Below, piece by piece: positions 33,098 to 45,560 of a DNA stretch of 64,000 bases; positions within the stretch are counted from its first letter, which is position 1, and every line of letters starts with the position of its first letter. This DNA comes from Adiantum capillus-veneris (taxonomy: Eukaryota; Streptophyta; Polypodiopsida; Polypodiales; Pteridaceae): positions 2,510,501 through 2,574,500 of the forward strand of contig CM043968.1 in assembly GCA_014529385.2 (NCBI GenBank), read 5' to 3'. The notes under the pieces are model-generated. The model was not told where the DNA came from. It did not search any database and saw only the letters and a program-made list of their open reading frames with translations. Both the position numbers and the translations under genes were made by a program.

Positions 33098-35040
33098 TTG
33101 AAAAATTATTGTGTATGAGGATGATACAAGGTTTACATTTTTAGGCTTTTAAGCTGCTTTCAATAGCTTTTAGCTTCCAATCGGTTCCAAATCTATATGG
33201 GCTTGTCTCACATGAATTTGTTTATCTCGTCGCGCTCTTCGACCATCGTGTGATGCAAAAAAATCAAATCTTGCTCGGATTCTCCCAAAATCAACGTGCA
33301 CATTGGCAATTTCTAAAAAAATGATGTAAAACAGACATTTCTTACTTTTTCCTTAATCTACGGGCTCCAACGAGCATTAAAACCATGGAATCTGAAAATA
33401 CTCAAAGAACCAATGTTTTTTATTTTTTCAAGGACTATATTTCCTACATACAAAACTTTCCCAAAATCTCGTCCTAACACCTTCAAAAGTGGCTTCCAAG
33501 GAGTGCCCTTAATCAAAATTTGAAATTGAAGGAAAACAATCAAAATGAACTCCTATACTGTGTACAAACTTTAATATTACCAAAATTTCTTCGAAAAAAA
33601 GTTATTGGTAAAAATTTGAAAATAGGCTTCCCTTGGACTTCCCACTACGATAGAAATCAAAGGGTTCAAGGATAGGTATGGTGTCACAAGTGCATGGTAG
33701 GAATCTCACCAAGGCTTTTTCCATCAAGATCTTTTGTACTTTATCATGTCTTCTCATGTACAATCTTACCAAAACAAAAAAAAATTTACACTTTAAATGA
33801 CTACAAATCCTATTGAACTTATCAAACAATCTAAAATATGGTAGACCTAGAGTGCTCTTACACATCAACAAACAAAAAAGTCCAAATTTCTTCTCATTAA
33901 CTTTGATAAACATACATGCATGAACAACTTCCAATGGGTAGTGCGGTCATAGTTCTTACATCCATTCCATGACATGGTATGCTCATGGGGTGACCTATCA
34001 CATTAAAATATCTTTGGTGGAGGTACTCATGTTAGGAAAGGGTGTATTGCTGATGAAAAGATGTTGTATTGTCCTACTAGGGATCTCTCCATGCTAGCAT
34101 AATGATTTTTGATGTAGTGGGAGCCACATTGCTTGAGGAGAGCTTTGTGCCATAGTAAAAGCTTCGTGTGATGCCAGTTCCTTGAGCCATTCTTGCAAAC
34201 AACACCACTCAACTAGCATAGTAAGAGGTCACCTTGTATCATGACGCATTAGATACACATTCTTTAAACAAAAACATGTATGAATTCAACATTTGCAATA
34301 AAGACACTTGTTAAATATATGATGTACAAATTTGCAAGTATTTCCATCCAATAATCCTAAAATATACATTAGGATGAGATTACCCACCTCTAATAAGCAT
34401 GGATTTGAAGTACCTACGTGCAAGATGTAAGAAAGAAAGCTGTTTTAGAGAAAAAGTGGTGACACTTAACCTCTATAACCTACAACCTTTCACTAAGGGT
34501 GTACAAAAGTAACCTTTGTGGTAAGCACCACAAAACAAGTAGAGGCGACACCTTAAACTTCAAAGTCTGTGATAAGAAGAACACAACCAAAAGTAAGAAG
34601 TATATTGTTACCTTGCACCAGATGGTGTTTCTTTCAAATATGTGAAATAATGTACACATCCTTATCTTGCAATTGTTGTTGGAGAGTTTCAACCTCCCTC
34701 TTCGAAGAGGCAATATTGTCTTGTAATGCCACTCTTTTGAGCTGATGAGCTTGACATTTGTGCATCCAACAAATGCAAAGATGTACCTACACCCATACAC
34801 AACCAATTGAAATAGTTTCACATGCCTACTTCTCCCCTCCCAAGATATTGAAGAACCATCAACATTTGTCTCACCGATGGTACGATCGTTCCTGGGATGA
34901 CCTGTGCTCACCCTCAAGTGCGGACTTCGGTGCAAACGCCGCCGACAAGAAAATATGTACGCTTTTGTTGTGCGGAGTACATGGTGGTGGAGGCATACGA
35001 TTTGTGATGTCCATGAGCACCATGGCAGTTGGTGCATGAG
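33098..35040. other. Non-coding interval
   Basis: Mixed AT-rich sequence. Minus-strand frames at 33602-33934 and 34480-35037 have no recognisable domain and no supporting context. Nothing else can be supported. Confidence 0.35.
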
Positions 35041-35217
35041 GAAGCAAAGGATGAAAAGAGAGAGGGGGGAGGGAGAGGGAGGAACATGGGAGGAGAGAAG
35101 GGGGGAGGGAGAGGGGAGGAGGAGGAGAGAAGGGAGCAGGGAGGGAGGAGGAGGGAGGAGGAGAGAAGAGGGGAAGAGGAGGGAGGAGATGGAGAGAGGA
35201 GCGAGGAGGAGGAGAGA
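35041..35217. repeat. GGA/GAG-rich polypurine tract
   Basis: About 180 bp, almost all G and A, with irregular GGAGG and GAGAGG words. It could form triplex structures. The Pro/Ser and Glu/Arg-rich frames over it are artefacts. Confidence 0.9.
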
Positions 35218-35656
35218 ACAAAAGTTTTTTTTTTGGGGGATTTTTTATTGAAAAAGTGGACTTTCAGTATTTGTAGATTTTAAAAAAACGTCAAAAAATG
35301 ATTTTATCATATGAATATATCTTGGGGGGAAGTTTTAAGTAAAAAATAAGTAAAAAGAACTTTTCAAATTTTGGTTCTTAGGGACCCACGTTTTTGCTGA
35401 TGAGGCCACACTCCTTTACTCCCTTCACTTTCAAAAAGCTAGAGAGAGAAAGTGACCTCCTAGGTCCACATCCTACATGTGTCTTAAAAAAAAGCTAGAA
35501 AAGCCTACTCAAAACTAGCTTCTTAAATGCCCTTGTCCCCTTAACCCTACACAACATTAACCTTAATCCATAAAAATTAAGATTCCTTACAAGGCCCATG
35601 CAAGGTCTATATTTCTCCTAATGATCTATGTGAGACAAAGAGATACTCCACTCACC

Positions 35657-35659
<3 letters not shown>

Positions 35660-35706
<47 letters not shown>
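35660..35706. repeat. (GA)n microsatellite
   Basis: About 23 units. Confidence 0.96.
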
Positions 35707-35708
<2 letters not shown>

Positions 35709-35763
35709 TTCTATTGATCTCCTTTTAAGAAATTTGTCAAGAGCAAGGGGCTTGAGGGTAAGA

Positions 35764-35803
35764 GGGGCCATGCTGCCTTCGGAGGCGGTGCCATTTTACT
35801 AGT
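35764..35803 (+). other. Helitron-like 3' terminus
   Basis: Hairpin GCCT-TCGG-AGGC, then GGTGCCATTTTACTAG and T. This fits the hairpin plus CTRR|T rule for Helitron ends. Confidence 0.4.
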
Positions 35804-36767
35804 TTATATAAAGTCTTTATTGTTTACATGCCTTGATGATACATAGTACTCATTAAGCAATTCAACCGACAAAATCATACAGGTATTTGAAAAGGAGAAG
35901 CGAGAATTATACTTTCATGACCTGCTAAATAACACATCGCTAGAACCCTTGTTACCTATTTCACTTATACTTGTGCACAAGCATTCACAGACTTTCACTT
36001 ATAGAAGACCATGGGGGTAAAAAAATTCAACCCACACACAGCATCCTCAAATTGCTAAAATAGTCACAACTTTCCTACCTTATGTCATAAGTAGATATGC
36101 ATGGAAGGTGAACGAGAAGGGTCTTTCATTTGTGTAAGATTGGAGACTCCTCAAAACTGACGCTAGAAAAAGAGTTCAAAATTCATCATTAAGTTTTGAC
36201 TTGAAATTTCACAAAATAATTCCCACCCCAAACTATTTTGATCAAATCTACCTATGAGGCCATATCAAGCTCCGAGGGCTTTAAAATAAGGTCAACATAA
36301 TTTGTTATCCCATTAACAGGAGGGTTTGGATCAATGATCCAAAACCAAAATTAGGCACACCTACTGGTCCAAAACCTATTTCTTGCAAAACCATGTTCTT
36401 TCAAGGAGCCAAGATTGATGAATTGAAAAGTCTAACCAAATATCATTACCTACATAGCAACTCTAGTCCAAATCCTTCAAGAAATTAGAGCAACCCGAGG
36501 GAAAACATATAGGTACACCACCTCTGATAGCTTTGGGTGGTTTAATTCAAGAAACACCAAATGGATGAGAAATTTTACAAGAGGGATAGTCGAATCAGTA
36601 CTTTGCTGCTCATGAAAAGTAAGTCATCACCATGCACATTCCTCCAAGAAATCACTTGTCCTCCATATAGGTATATCTGCACAAACCAAGCATAAAGAAT
36701 AGACTGTTCAAATCAAGTGTATCTGAGCAATTAAATTGACAAGCATGCACACTATAGATGGCAGGAA
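35803..36767. other. Non-coding interval
   Basis: AT-rich with no recognisable gene or repeat; it precedes the candidate LTR of element H. Confidence 0.4.
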
Positions 36768-37288
36768 TGTCCCTTAGCGGACGGCTGGCAGGCGACTGGA
36801 CTAGAATCTTTTAGAGACAATGATTATGGATAGTTACCACAATAATTGGTGCAATGTACAATTAGTAAAATCCCAGTAAAAAACCTATAAATAGAGACAA
36901 CTACTTCATTTTTGAGGGCGGACTTATCCGGGGTGGTTATTCTGATCCCAATTCCTTGTATCTTGTAGCTGTTACACTCTTGTAACCTGAATCACACAAT
37001 GAGCTTATCTTATCATTATACTTGTACAATGATCTAATCTGAATATACAATTCCACTTTCAGTTCTCAGTTCTAGTGTCATTCTCTTTTCCAATTCCAGT
37101 GTTTGATATCAATTGAGTTTTAGTCTTATCTTTCAGTTTATGTTCGGTCTGATCTGAAGTCTCATAGCTAGAGTGAATTAAGTCTAACTACCAACCTGGA
37201 ATATCTATCGGAAAGTGTCCAGTTCATTCCATTTTGGCGATCATGGTGGCTTGAGCTAACTTACCCTTGACAAGCAAACTACCTCCCA
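36768..37288 (+). repeat. Candidate 5' LTR of element H
   Basis: It begins TGTCCCTTAGC, has TATAAATAGAG at 36886 and ends CTCCCA just before a degenerate initiator-Met PBS. No second copy is visible in the window, so the boundaries rest on these signals alone. Confidence 0.4.
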
Positions 37289-37289
37289 G

Positions 37290-37303
37290 TTGGTGTTAGA
37301 GTC
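37290..37303 (+). other. Degenerate primer-binding site of H
   Basis: TTGGTGTTAGAGTC differs from the initiator-Met PBS TTGGTATCAGAGCC by three transitions. Confidence 0.5.
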
Positions 37304-37317
37304 AGTACACACCAATC

Positions 37318-37577
37318 ATGCCAACTAGAGGAACAACAAGAGGTTGAAGTCTAGCTACTAGATTTAAGGACAATTTGGATCGCGTCGATCCAATTTCAGA
37401 AGAGTCAAATCAAGGCCTTGATACCGAGAAGTAACCTAGGAATGAGACGGATGTTCCTCCAGGGCTAAGAACAAGTGATGAATCATGGGATTCTTGGCAC
37501 TCATCCCATTCAAGGTGCAAACAAGCAGAGAGAACAGAGAGACTCAACCAGTCCCATGGATCCCAGTGTAGCCAAAG
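37318..37577 (+). pseudogene. gag: Element H gag, N-terminal part (5' of the C insertion)
   Basis: ATG at 37318 is followed within nine codons by TGA, and another stop occurs near 37434. Beyond the stops the frame is hydrophilic (GLRTSDESWDSWHS). After removing element C and one ACGT copy it joins 57935 in frame, into a Lys-rich gag-like segment. It is decayed and non-functional. Confidence 0.45.
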
Positions 37578-37581
37578 ACGT
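37578..37581 (+). repeat. Target-site duplication of C (left copy)
   Basis: ACGT before TGGTGCAACC; the same bases follow the 3' LTR at 57931-57934. Confidence 0.65.
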
Positions 37582-39360
37582 TGGTGCAACCAAAGTTGGT
37601 CTATGAAGGGAAGTACTCTATGGCGAGCTATGGGTGCTAGCATGCGCATGGCAAAGGGCTAAAGCACGAAGGACTTGGGAGAGCAGGTCATGGATGAAGT
37701 GTATGTCTAATGCGATTTTTTAGGCCAAAAAAGGCCCCATAATGGTCCAAGTGGAATAGTAGGTAAAGGTGCTCGGAATGCTGAGTTAGCGTTCTAGAAT
37801 GTGGTCTTTGAGATGCTCTATGCGCCCATCCAAATGGCTCACCAAAAGGAGCCCGGATGTGCAAGATATGGCACCTTGAAGTGGGATGCAGTGCAGATTC
37901 TCTCCGGATCGGGCGGGTGCAAGTGGTTGGCGAGAGATGATGCGAGTTGATGTGCTTGAAGTGCTCGATTTGTGGAGCATGCCGGTCTTCTCGGATTAAG
38001 AAGCATGCTCACAGATGGAAAGTTATGGCCAGTTGAATGTTTTTCGGGGACCGGGTGTGTGCAAGGTTGTCCGCATCAAAAGACGTGCCGCCATGTGTTT
38101 TTCTGGCCTCAACCAGGTTGGCAAGGTAGCATGCACTACGTGGGGTCAGTTGAAATCAACGGCTTGGAAATCAAAATCATGGGCGACTGGACATACCAAG
38201 GAGAACGTAAGACGATCACAAGCATTTTCTTGGCTTTTGAGCGGTTTCGATGGACGGGCTCGAGAAGGTTGGTGTGTGGAAAATTGCTCATCGTTTCAAA
38301 TCAGCAAGACGGGGTTTGAGTGCATTGATGTGGTGGATATTTGGAAGTCTCGGCAAAGGGGAGCACCGACTGCATGGGAACGTTATTACCAAGTTCTTAT
38401 TTTATGAAAGTGTAAAGGGAGATGGTGGCTGGACTTGGAAAAAAGAAAAGAAAAGTTAACCTCAAAAGTTTAAAGAGAGAGGAGGCCAAAAGTCGCTGCC
38501 CCACAGGGAGGTGTTCTTTTTTTGGTAAGCTTGAGAGAAAAAGAGGAAATAAAAGGGGATGTGAGGTGGCAAGCTTCGCAGAAATTATGCAGGAAAGCAA
38601 AGTGCTAATATGGGCACTCGGACGCAAGCATCACTCGGAGGATTGGTCTAGGATTACTTGTGCCTTGTTGTCAGCAGACGGAATACCCGAGACCGAGGCA
38701 AACCTTGGCCATCGGTAGGAGTGGCTACCCTAATAGCCGTTGTAATTATGATTCCGGGATGTTGTCATGGCTTAACATGAAGCATGACAAAACTTTGTAA
38801 TTTTTTTTGGCTGCTCAATATAATTTACTCACAATTGTGAGTTTTGATATTAAAAAAAAAAGAGGAAATAAAAAGAAAAATGAAGGAGGGCAACGACGGC
38901 GTCGTTGTTGCCTCCTTCAAAGTGAGAAAAAGGGGAGAAAAAGGAGGAAGAGTTGGGAGTTAGTTTTTTTTAAGGGTTTTCTTGTGCTCGCTCGTTTGGG
39001 AAGGGAAGAGGAGCTTGCGAGGAGCAAGAAGCCATGGAAGCTTGGTGTCGGACTTGAGCGAGGCTTGTCCCTTTTTGTTTTGATGAACGCCGATGAGAGG
39101 TGGCGGTCTTGTATAAACGCTTTTATGCAAGTAAAGAAGGAGTCCCCCCATATGAGCAATTGTGTTGTGCTTTCCCCTTCCCCCCTTTCTTCTCTGCTCT
39201 ATTGAGAGTGTGTGCGGTTGTGTGTGGCCGTGTGCCCCCTGACATAGCATCTTCAAAGAGGGAGAGAGTGTGTGTGTGGTCTACGGGAGACGGTGATTGG
39301 CGTCATTATGTGGGTGTGGATTATGTGATGGCCGTGTGAGTTCATGTGTGTCTGTGTGAG

Positions 39361-39396
<36 letters not shown>

Positions 39397-39516
39397 GTTT
39401 GGTGAGAAGTGCGAGCAGAAGGTGCTTGCCAAGTGGATTGGGGTGCTGTGTGTGCCCTGGGCTATAGGAGGCAGCCGTGTTAGCGTGTTGGGTGTGTCTC
39501 CCATTCCCCCTCTCCA
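37582..39516 (+). repeat. 5' LTR of C
   Basis: It matches the 3' LTR 56381-57930 over its whole length, with indels. Near its 3' end it holds a (GT)n tract at 39365-39393. Frames such as 38015-38407 recur in the other LTR only because the LTRs are repeats. Confidence 0.88.
39365..39393. repeat. (GT)n microsatellite in LTR of C
   Basis: About 14 GT units; the 3' LTR has only a few. Confidence 0.9.
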
Positions 39517-39520
39517 TCTT

Positions 39521-39542
39521 CTGGTGCCCCCATTGATGAGCA
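39521..39542 (+). other. Candidate primer-binding site of C
   Basis: TGGTGCCCCCATTGATGAGC begins five bases after the LTR end and starts with TGG. I cannot assign the tRNA. Confidence 0.45.
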
Positions 39543-39594
39543 CACTAATTGCTCCCAGTTAAGTGAAGAGAAGCAGTTTTTGGTGTTGGTTGAC

Positions 39595-40223
39595 ATGGCG
39601 TCTCGAAGCTATGGGCCGATTTTTACAGGTGAAGAGAATCCTGATGAGTGGGTGGCAGACTTTGAGCTGTATATGTTGTTGTTGCGTATGCCGAACGAGG
39701 ACAGCAAGATGCAAACATTTCCTTTGGTGATGCACGGGAAGGCAAAGGTGTGGTACGAAGCTTTGGAAAGTGAGCCGAGGCATGCTTGGCCGGCTCTGCG
39801 AGCGTGTTTCCTACATGATTTCCACAAAGAAGCGTCCCCTATTGAGATGGATGCCAAACTGAAGGCACTCAAGCAGGATGTAAGTGAAGAATTCACTTTG
39901 TTTTTGGATCGTTTTGGAGTGTGCTGGGCAGAGTTAGCGGGTGCCATGCAATTGGCCAATGGCGGCTACGTCAAGCTCGATAAATTCATGGCATGCCTGC
40001 ATCCTAAAGTGAGGGAGAAAGTGGATTTTGAGAGCCCAAAAAACTATAATGGTGCGGTGGCCATCGCAAAGGCAAAGAGTAGGAAAATCAAAAAGAAGAT
40101 TGACCAGGGTGTGTCGGGCTATGAAGCAGTGGTCCAACCTCAGGGTCCGAGAGATGTGGTTCATGATGAGAACCAGGCAAACCGAGGTGTAGCTGTTGTG
40201 CCACAAAACTGGGTGCGAACCGT
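39595..40223 (+). pseudogene. gag: Element C gag, N-terminal part
   Basis: The ATG (MASRSYGPIF) is the first after the PBS. The region is a retrotransposon capsid domain (PF03732-type): NPDEWVADFELYM, KVWYEALE, WPALRACFLHDF. The frame is open to the B insertion at 40224, so gag is disrupted after about 210 residues. It resumes after B at 51764 in a frame that carries the zinc knuckle. Confidence 0.85.
40219..40223 (+). repeat. Target-site duplication of B (left copy)
   Basis: ACCGT, repeated at 51759-51763 directly after the other LTR. Confidence 0.93.
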
Positions 40224-41180
40224 TGTTGGACAGGAGCGACTCACACACCCATGAAGTGCATGCAAACACTACCTAGATCAACATAATGTCAATCGAGGAC
40301 ACAGATGACACGATAGGCACACGGAGGAAATCTCTTTAGCTTGTCAGGCTGAGACCATCCTACACATACAACACTCTGGAAGGCCAACTAAACCACAATC
40401 AAGAACCTCACTACCCTCAACTACACCACCTAGCCACATACACACATACGGAAGGTAACTCACCTAATCATTCCAGATTCATACGAAACTTAAAGAACAC
40501 CATCCCCTCACTTGGATACACCTGTCCCTAAGCTTCTACACTCAAAACCCTCACTCTAAACCCATATGCGAAAAACGCGTAGGATGACAGAGCAGAATTT
40601 TGAAAGTGTCCGAAACTTAAATTTATGAGTACCTATGCGTAGCTTATGTCGCCACAATTCTATAGACTACTAGCATGCAGAAAACGGACATCATTTGATA
40701 CACTTACGGCCACAAATAGCTCATAGATGCGTTGGCATGTGCGCTTCGTCTCGCGTGGAATGCTTGGCGTTGTCGCGTAGCTCTCCTCGAGCCTACATCA
40801 ATGGTGCAGTCGGATCTCCAATGTGGTGAGCGAACCGGGCATAGCGAGAGGATAAAGCTCACGCTCACTCTCTTTCTCTCTCACACACAGTAGACGACAG
40901 CGCTAATGTTTTGATTATGATAAAAGCCCTTTTTTACAAAATGACCTAGGTACCTTATATACTAAGGCTACCTTAGGTTTAACCAAAAATGGCTGAAAGG
41001 GTCAAATGGCTTTGTATTTACAATCTGGAAGTGCTATTGCACCCCGGCTTCTGAAACTAGAATAACTACTCATTACAAATGACATTTATAGCCATAATCC
41101 GCATCATTTCATAACTCGCAAAAGATAAGACTTTGGTATGAAACTTGAGTTATGTTGTGTTGTTGACCCGACGGTCAACA
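40224..41180 (-). repeat. 3' LTR of B
   Basis: 957 bp. A TATATAAG box on the minus strand lies at about 40954-40962. It contains the half palindrome ACGCGTAGGATG at 40575-40586, also present many times in the leader. Confidence 0.93.
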
Positions 41181-41195
41181 TTCCCCCCTTCCGCG
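41181..41195 (-). other. Polypurine tract of B
   Basis: On the minus strand GGAAGGGGGGAA directly precedes the LTR start TGTTGACC. Confidence 0.88.
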
Positions 41196-42879
41196 TTCAT
41201 GTCGTCCCCGACATGACTTGATTGTCGATGGCGATGTGGTCTTTGCTGTCGTTTTGGCTTCATCTGTTGCACTGCTTATAACTTTGTCTAACCACAACAA
41301 GAACTATGATCCATTAGAGTGGACTTCTATCATCGTAACCATTCATCTTTTGAGATCCTCTGATTACTCTTATGTCTGCTCTTCTTCATTGGGGACTTCT
41401 TTGTTCCTGTGCAATCATGTTGTTAGTGTTGTCTGCATCTTTGTCATTGTAGGCCATTCTTCGACTCGCCATTGAGGAGAAGTATGCTATGATCTGAAAT
41501 TGGTGCTCCAATTCATTTGTCAATTGATTTAAGTAGCATTTCCTTATTGTTGATGTAGAAGGAATATGTACAAGAGGATGGTGATAGGTGTCTTTAGATT
41601 AGGGTCTAAAACCTGGATGACCAAAGGGAGAAAACCCGGTGGGAAAAAAATGCCTTTGGTATACGCTCTTATTGGAGTTGAGCAGTTGAACGTGAAGTAC
41701 ATGTTCATGAAAGGTGAGTGCTTGGGTGGAACATGGAAAGAGTGCCTGATGCAAGTGCCAATTATGGGACACTCTATATGCATATGAGAAATTTGTCAAC
41801 AAAAGCATGCAATGTGAAAGAAGGAGATGATGGGTGTTTCGAGGAATAAATGTAGCACATGTGACATCAAAAGATGTCTCAATAGCTTCCACCTTTCCAA
41901 AAAGGGTTTTCAATGTAGAAGTTTCTCCACTCGTATCTCACTGTGCGCAGTACGTGAGTGTCTTTTGGACCTTCTCCTTCACTTCACCAGACGTAAGTAC
42001 TTAGACTTCGACTCTTTTGCTCACCTATACCAGCATGAGCGACACAACGTAAATATGCTCAACTCTTCCAGCTTGAGCAGTACCTAGAATAGCTAAGACG
42101 CTTAGACCACAAAGAATATTACTTGAAGCTTTGGGGCTAACACCTCACTCATTTTGTGGCTTAGCTACTCGACTCTGACTTGTATGACTTGTCGGTTGCA
42201 TGTTGACACTGCTTTGTGACAAGTTCTTCGGCTGTTGTTGTGGCTGTTGAGACATACTTCGTGAAGTTTCATCGTTTCCCTGTACCTTCTTCTCTTTGTA
42301 GTGCTCAGGCCTCTCGTCAGTCTTTTCTTCATGTGGATTATGGATTTTTATTTTTTTCTTAATAATAAACAAAGAAAATCTTAAAACTCAACAAAAGAAA
42401 AATCATTCAAATAGATTTTTAAATGCTATGTACACTATACACATGTCCCTAGGGGCTCATATATGGATTTTGTCCCCATACTCCTCTATAACACTACTAT
42501 GAGGGCATATACTCTAAATTTCGTCAAAAAATTATCACAATAAAACACAAAAATTCAATGCATCTCACAAAACATTGCCCTCTAATAGTCATAATGTTAG
42601 GTCCGCATTCCCCCTTTCCTATTTGGAGTCATCCTTTACGACAGGGTATCGCAAAGGGTATGTGTTGTGCTTGGGCAATTAAAAGTTGTGCCTATGCAGG
42701 CCTTGTAATGTAGCCCTATTATGCATACACAGTCAATGCATGGAAAAGATTTATGTTGTGCAAGATGTGGGTATAAGCAATTTTCTTATTGGCATTTGTT
42801 GGCGAGGCTTCCTATTCTAAGCAATGTAATGGTCTTTGAAGCTCCTGTATCGTTGCTTGATTGAAGCGAGTTGCTCTCT
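41196..42879 (-). other. 3' non-coding part of B
   Basis: No RT, RNase H or integrase motif was found on either strand. A Lys/Gln-rich minus frame (42145-42372) has no recognisable domain. This is where pol or a 3' untranslated region would be expected. Confidence 0.5.
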
Positions 42880-43700
42880 TCTAACTATACTGTAATCGTA
42901 GGAAGAATTGTAAGAATTCAAGCGGCGATGCACTGAGAGCAGTTTTGTTGTTCTTCTTTGGGACCCATTTCTTTGTGATTATTGGTTGTTTTGTTGTTGA
43001 CTCTCGTTTGGGAACCCATACTTGCCCGTGCTTCGTTTGTGTTTGAAGAGACTTCTTTGGGATCCACCTTTTTGTTGTGTGAGTCAAGAGTGGTCTTTGC
43101 TTCAGCCCTTGTACGCTTGGTTGGTGACGGGATTCAGGCTTTGAAAGTTGATACTGTGGTTGTTTTGGAATCCAAATGAATTCCTGACTGTGCTTGAATC
43201 AACTTCTTTGGAGCCCAAACCTGAGTTGTGAAAGCTTGAGACTTTGTGATATTCTTACCCGTTCGTGCACGCTTTCCTTGTCTTTGTTTTGGTGTTGGAT
43301 CTTGTGATTTGTCATTAGAGATCTTTGTCTTCTTGATCCATATCTGTTTTGGCCGATCTGGCTTTTAGGTATCCAGATTTGTCGAGCTTTTTGGCTTTGA
43401 CTAGTTGTCCTGTTCTTTTGACCTGTCATGGTTGTTGCTGAAGGGGTTGGTGATAGTGATGGCCTGAGTTGATGATAGGGGATGTCGTAAGATTCATCAC
43501 TATCGCTACTATCCTCAACAAGGTTGACTTCTTGTACTTTCCCTTGATTTTTTGGCTGGTAGTGGAAAGTTACTGTCTTGTTTGCTCGTGGGTGGTAGTT
43601 TCTTGGAGGACTTTTCTAGCCCATTGATTGGAGCATTGTTAGCTCGTTGCTCTGGTCGTATTCCTCCTAGTTGAGTCTTTGCATCCTTATTAGGATCCAT
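42880..43700 (-). pseudogene. Element B region with repeated W-[IV]-P-K motif
   Basis: Minus-strand frames encode a recurrent short motif, usually Lys/Gln-x-Trp-Ile/Val-Pro-Lys. The Trp codons are at 43373, 43338, 43215, 43172, 43064, 43016 and 42965, with one more (KKWISK) in the protease frame at 43749. Spacing is 35-376 bp, and the copies fall in two frames, so a once-continuous frame has slipped. The linkers are Lys/Thr/Gln-rich. The function is unknown; it may be an RNA- or partner-binding tail of Gag-Pro. Confidence 0.5.
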
Positions 43701-43712
43701 GTATGAGGATGC

Positions 43713-45551
43713 TTATGGTGGCTGTGTCTTTACCGAGGACTTTGAAATCCACTTTTTATGCACTTTATTCGTGTAGCGATGACATTGATTCCCGGGTCGT
43801 TGATCTTCTGGAAGCTCGAAGTGTTCTACAGAGTCATAGAACTCGTCGTCTTCTTCATCTTTTGATTCTCCACATTTCTTTGTTTGCTCCATATTCCGAG
43901 AGCTTGTTGATGTCTGGCTCTCTTCGTTTTCCTGGATTACACTCACTGCAAAATAAGGAACGACATCATAGCCATTTTCATCACAAAACTTTGTTGTGGG
44001 AGCATCCTCCACGGCGCACACGTCCAGAGTAGCCAAGATGTGTTCCCATCCAAAAGGCTCTAACTCTTCTTCAGGAAATGGTTTTGGGATATAGTCCCTA
44101 TCCTCTATAACCCGCTCTAGAATACATTCCTCACGTTTCAGGCTATCACATTGTGAAGCTCCACACATCCACAGGTCTTTAGGCTTACCTAACCAAGTTG
44201 GAAGTTCTGATCCTGCTACTGTGGCGGAATCAAACTCCTCAATCGGTGTTCTCATCACATCCCTATAGCTATGGTCCCTCAAGTTTATCTTTGATATGGT
44301 TTCCATATGTCTCAGGTATATATGGTCATAACCCCAATCTTGGACCATTTTCAATTGTCGCATGAATGGTCTTCCCAAAATGATGTCATAGTTGTTCTTC
44401 TTGCCAAAGTCAACAACAGCAAAAGTGTGTTCATATTCAATGCCACAAGAAGTAACAAGTACTTTTTCTAGCAGTCTTAGGGGATTTTCCTTGTGTCCGT
44501 CTGCAAGCTGCAGGGTCATTCGTGTGGATCTCAAGGCAGGTTTTCCCCACTTTTTCCAAACCTCTTTGGTTGCAATGGCCACACCAACTCCACTGTCAAG
44601 GATTGCCATGGTTTTGACATTATTGAATTCCATAGTAAGGGTGGTGTTTCCATCTTCTCCCTCGTAATACTCGCCTACCTTGTTTAATGGCACTGGCCTA
44701 GTATTTAGTTGAGGCATTTCAAGCTCTTTGATGCCTTCCTCGATTTGAGTCATTGGGGTTTTTATACCAAATTTCTCTATACATTTACCCACATTAGCCC
44801 ACATGTTTTGTCTTATTCTGAGCAACTCGGCTAACATTATTGTACACGTGACTGGGGTAGATACAATATCGACTAGCCCCTTTGAATCGATGGCCTTGTT
44901 GGGAGACAATCTTTGTGATGGGACTGCAACCACATCTGACTTGGTCTCGTACTCTCCCATGTAGGATGGTAGTGTTCTTAGCGAATGGGGTTGACTATCC
45001 ATAGATTGTACAGATCCTTTGTCGCCCCAACACGATTGCACGTCTAGATTCATTTGAGATCCAATCTCAAATTCCTCTATTGGTGGTAGAAACACTCCTA
45101 GTTCATCACCAGTCTTGTCTACTCATCTTCTTGGGTCATCGGCTTCATTGGCCTCTCTGACTTGTTTCCAAAATTCGTCAAGACCATCTATCTCTTTACA
45201 ATCCTCAGGTATAGCTTGGAGAAATCCCTCGGAAGAGTTATCCGTGGTATTCAGTACTATCCTTGGTTCTAATGCTAGGTCTTTGAGGTTTGGTCTGTGC
45301 TCATGACTAGAGTCTAGCTCTTTTAGTTCCTGGTTTGGTGGGATTACTTGTGTAGGCATGACACAGATCACATCCTCAGGTTTTGCAACTGGTGGTTCTA
45401 GTAAAGCTTGGGCTGTTTGAATCATTTTCTGGCACATTTCAAACCTTTGCTTTTCTAGTTCCACATAGGGATATGTCATCCACCTGTGTTCTTGGGTTTG
45501 GTTGTTTTTGAGCCTCACATCATAGGCTTTCAAGAGGGCATCTAATGTCAT
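43713..45551 (-). pseudogene. Element B retropepsin-like protease region
   Basis: Within the 460-codon frame ending at 43713, the protease has AILDSGVGVAIATKEVW (catalytic Asp167-Ser-Gly) and DIILGRPFM near residue 237-246, the two landmarks of a retropepsin. The upstream part (45551-45123) is in the same frame, separated by one in-frame stop (45123-45125). The domain would cut Gag in the particle. After it the frame runs through an acidic tail into the W-[IV]-P-K region. The expected RT does not follow. Confidence 0.8.
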
Positions 45552-45560
45552 TAACCTTCT

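Noticed and set aside
33602-33934. 110-codon minus-strand frame as a host gene
   Set aside because: No domain recognised, AT-rich background, no neighbouring exons or conserved context.
34871-35283. Pro/Ser-rich and Glu/Arg-rich frames
   Set aside because: They come from the polypurine tract at 35041-35217.
38015-38407. Frame shared with 56857-57210
   Set aside because: Both are in the two LTRs of C, so similarity comes from the LTR repeat; I saw no coding signature like that in the LTRs of A.
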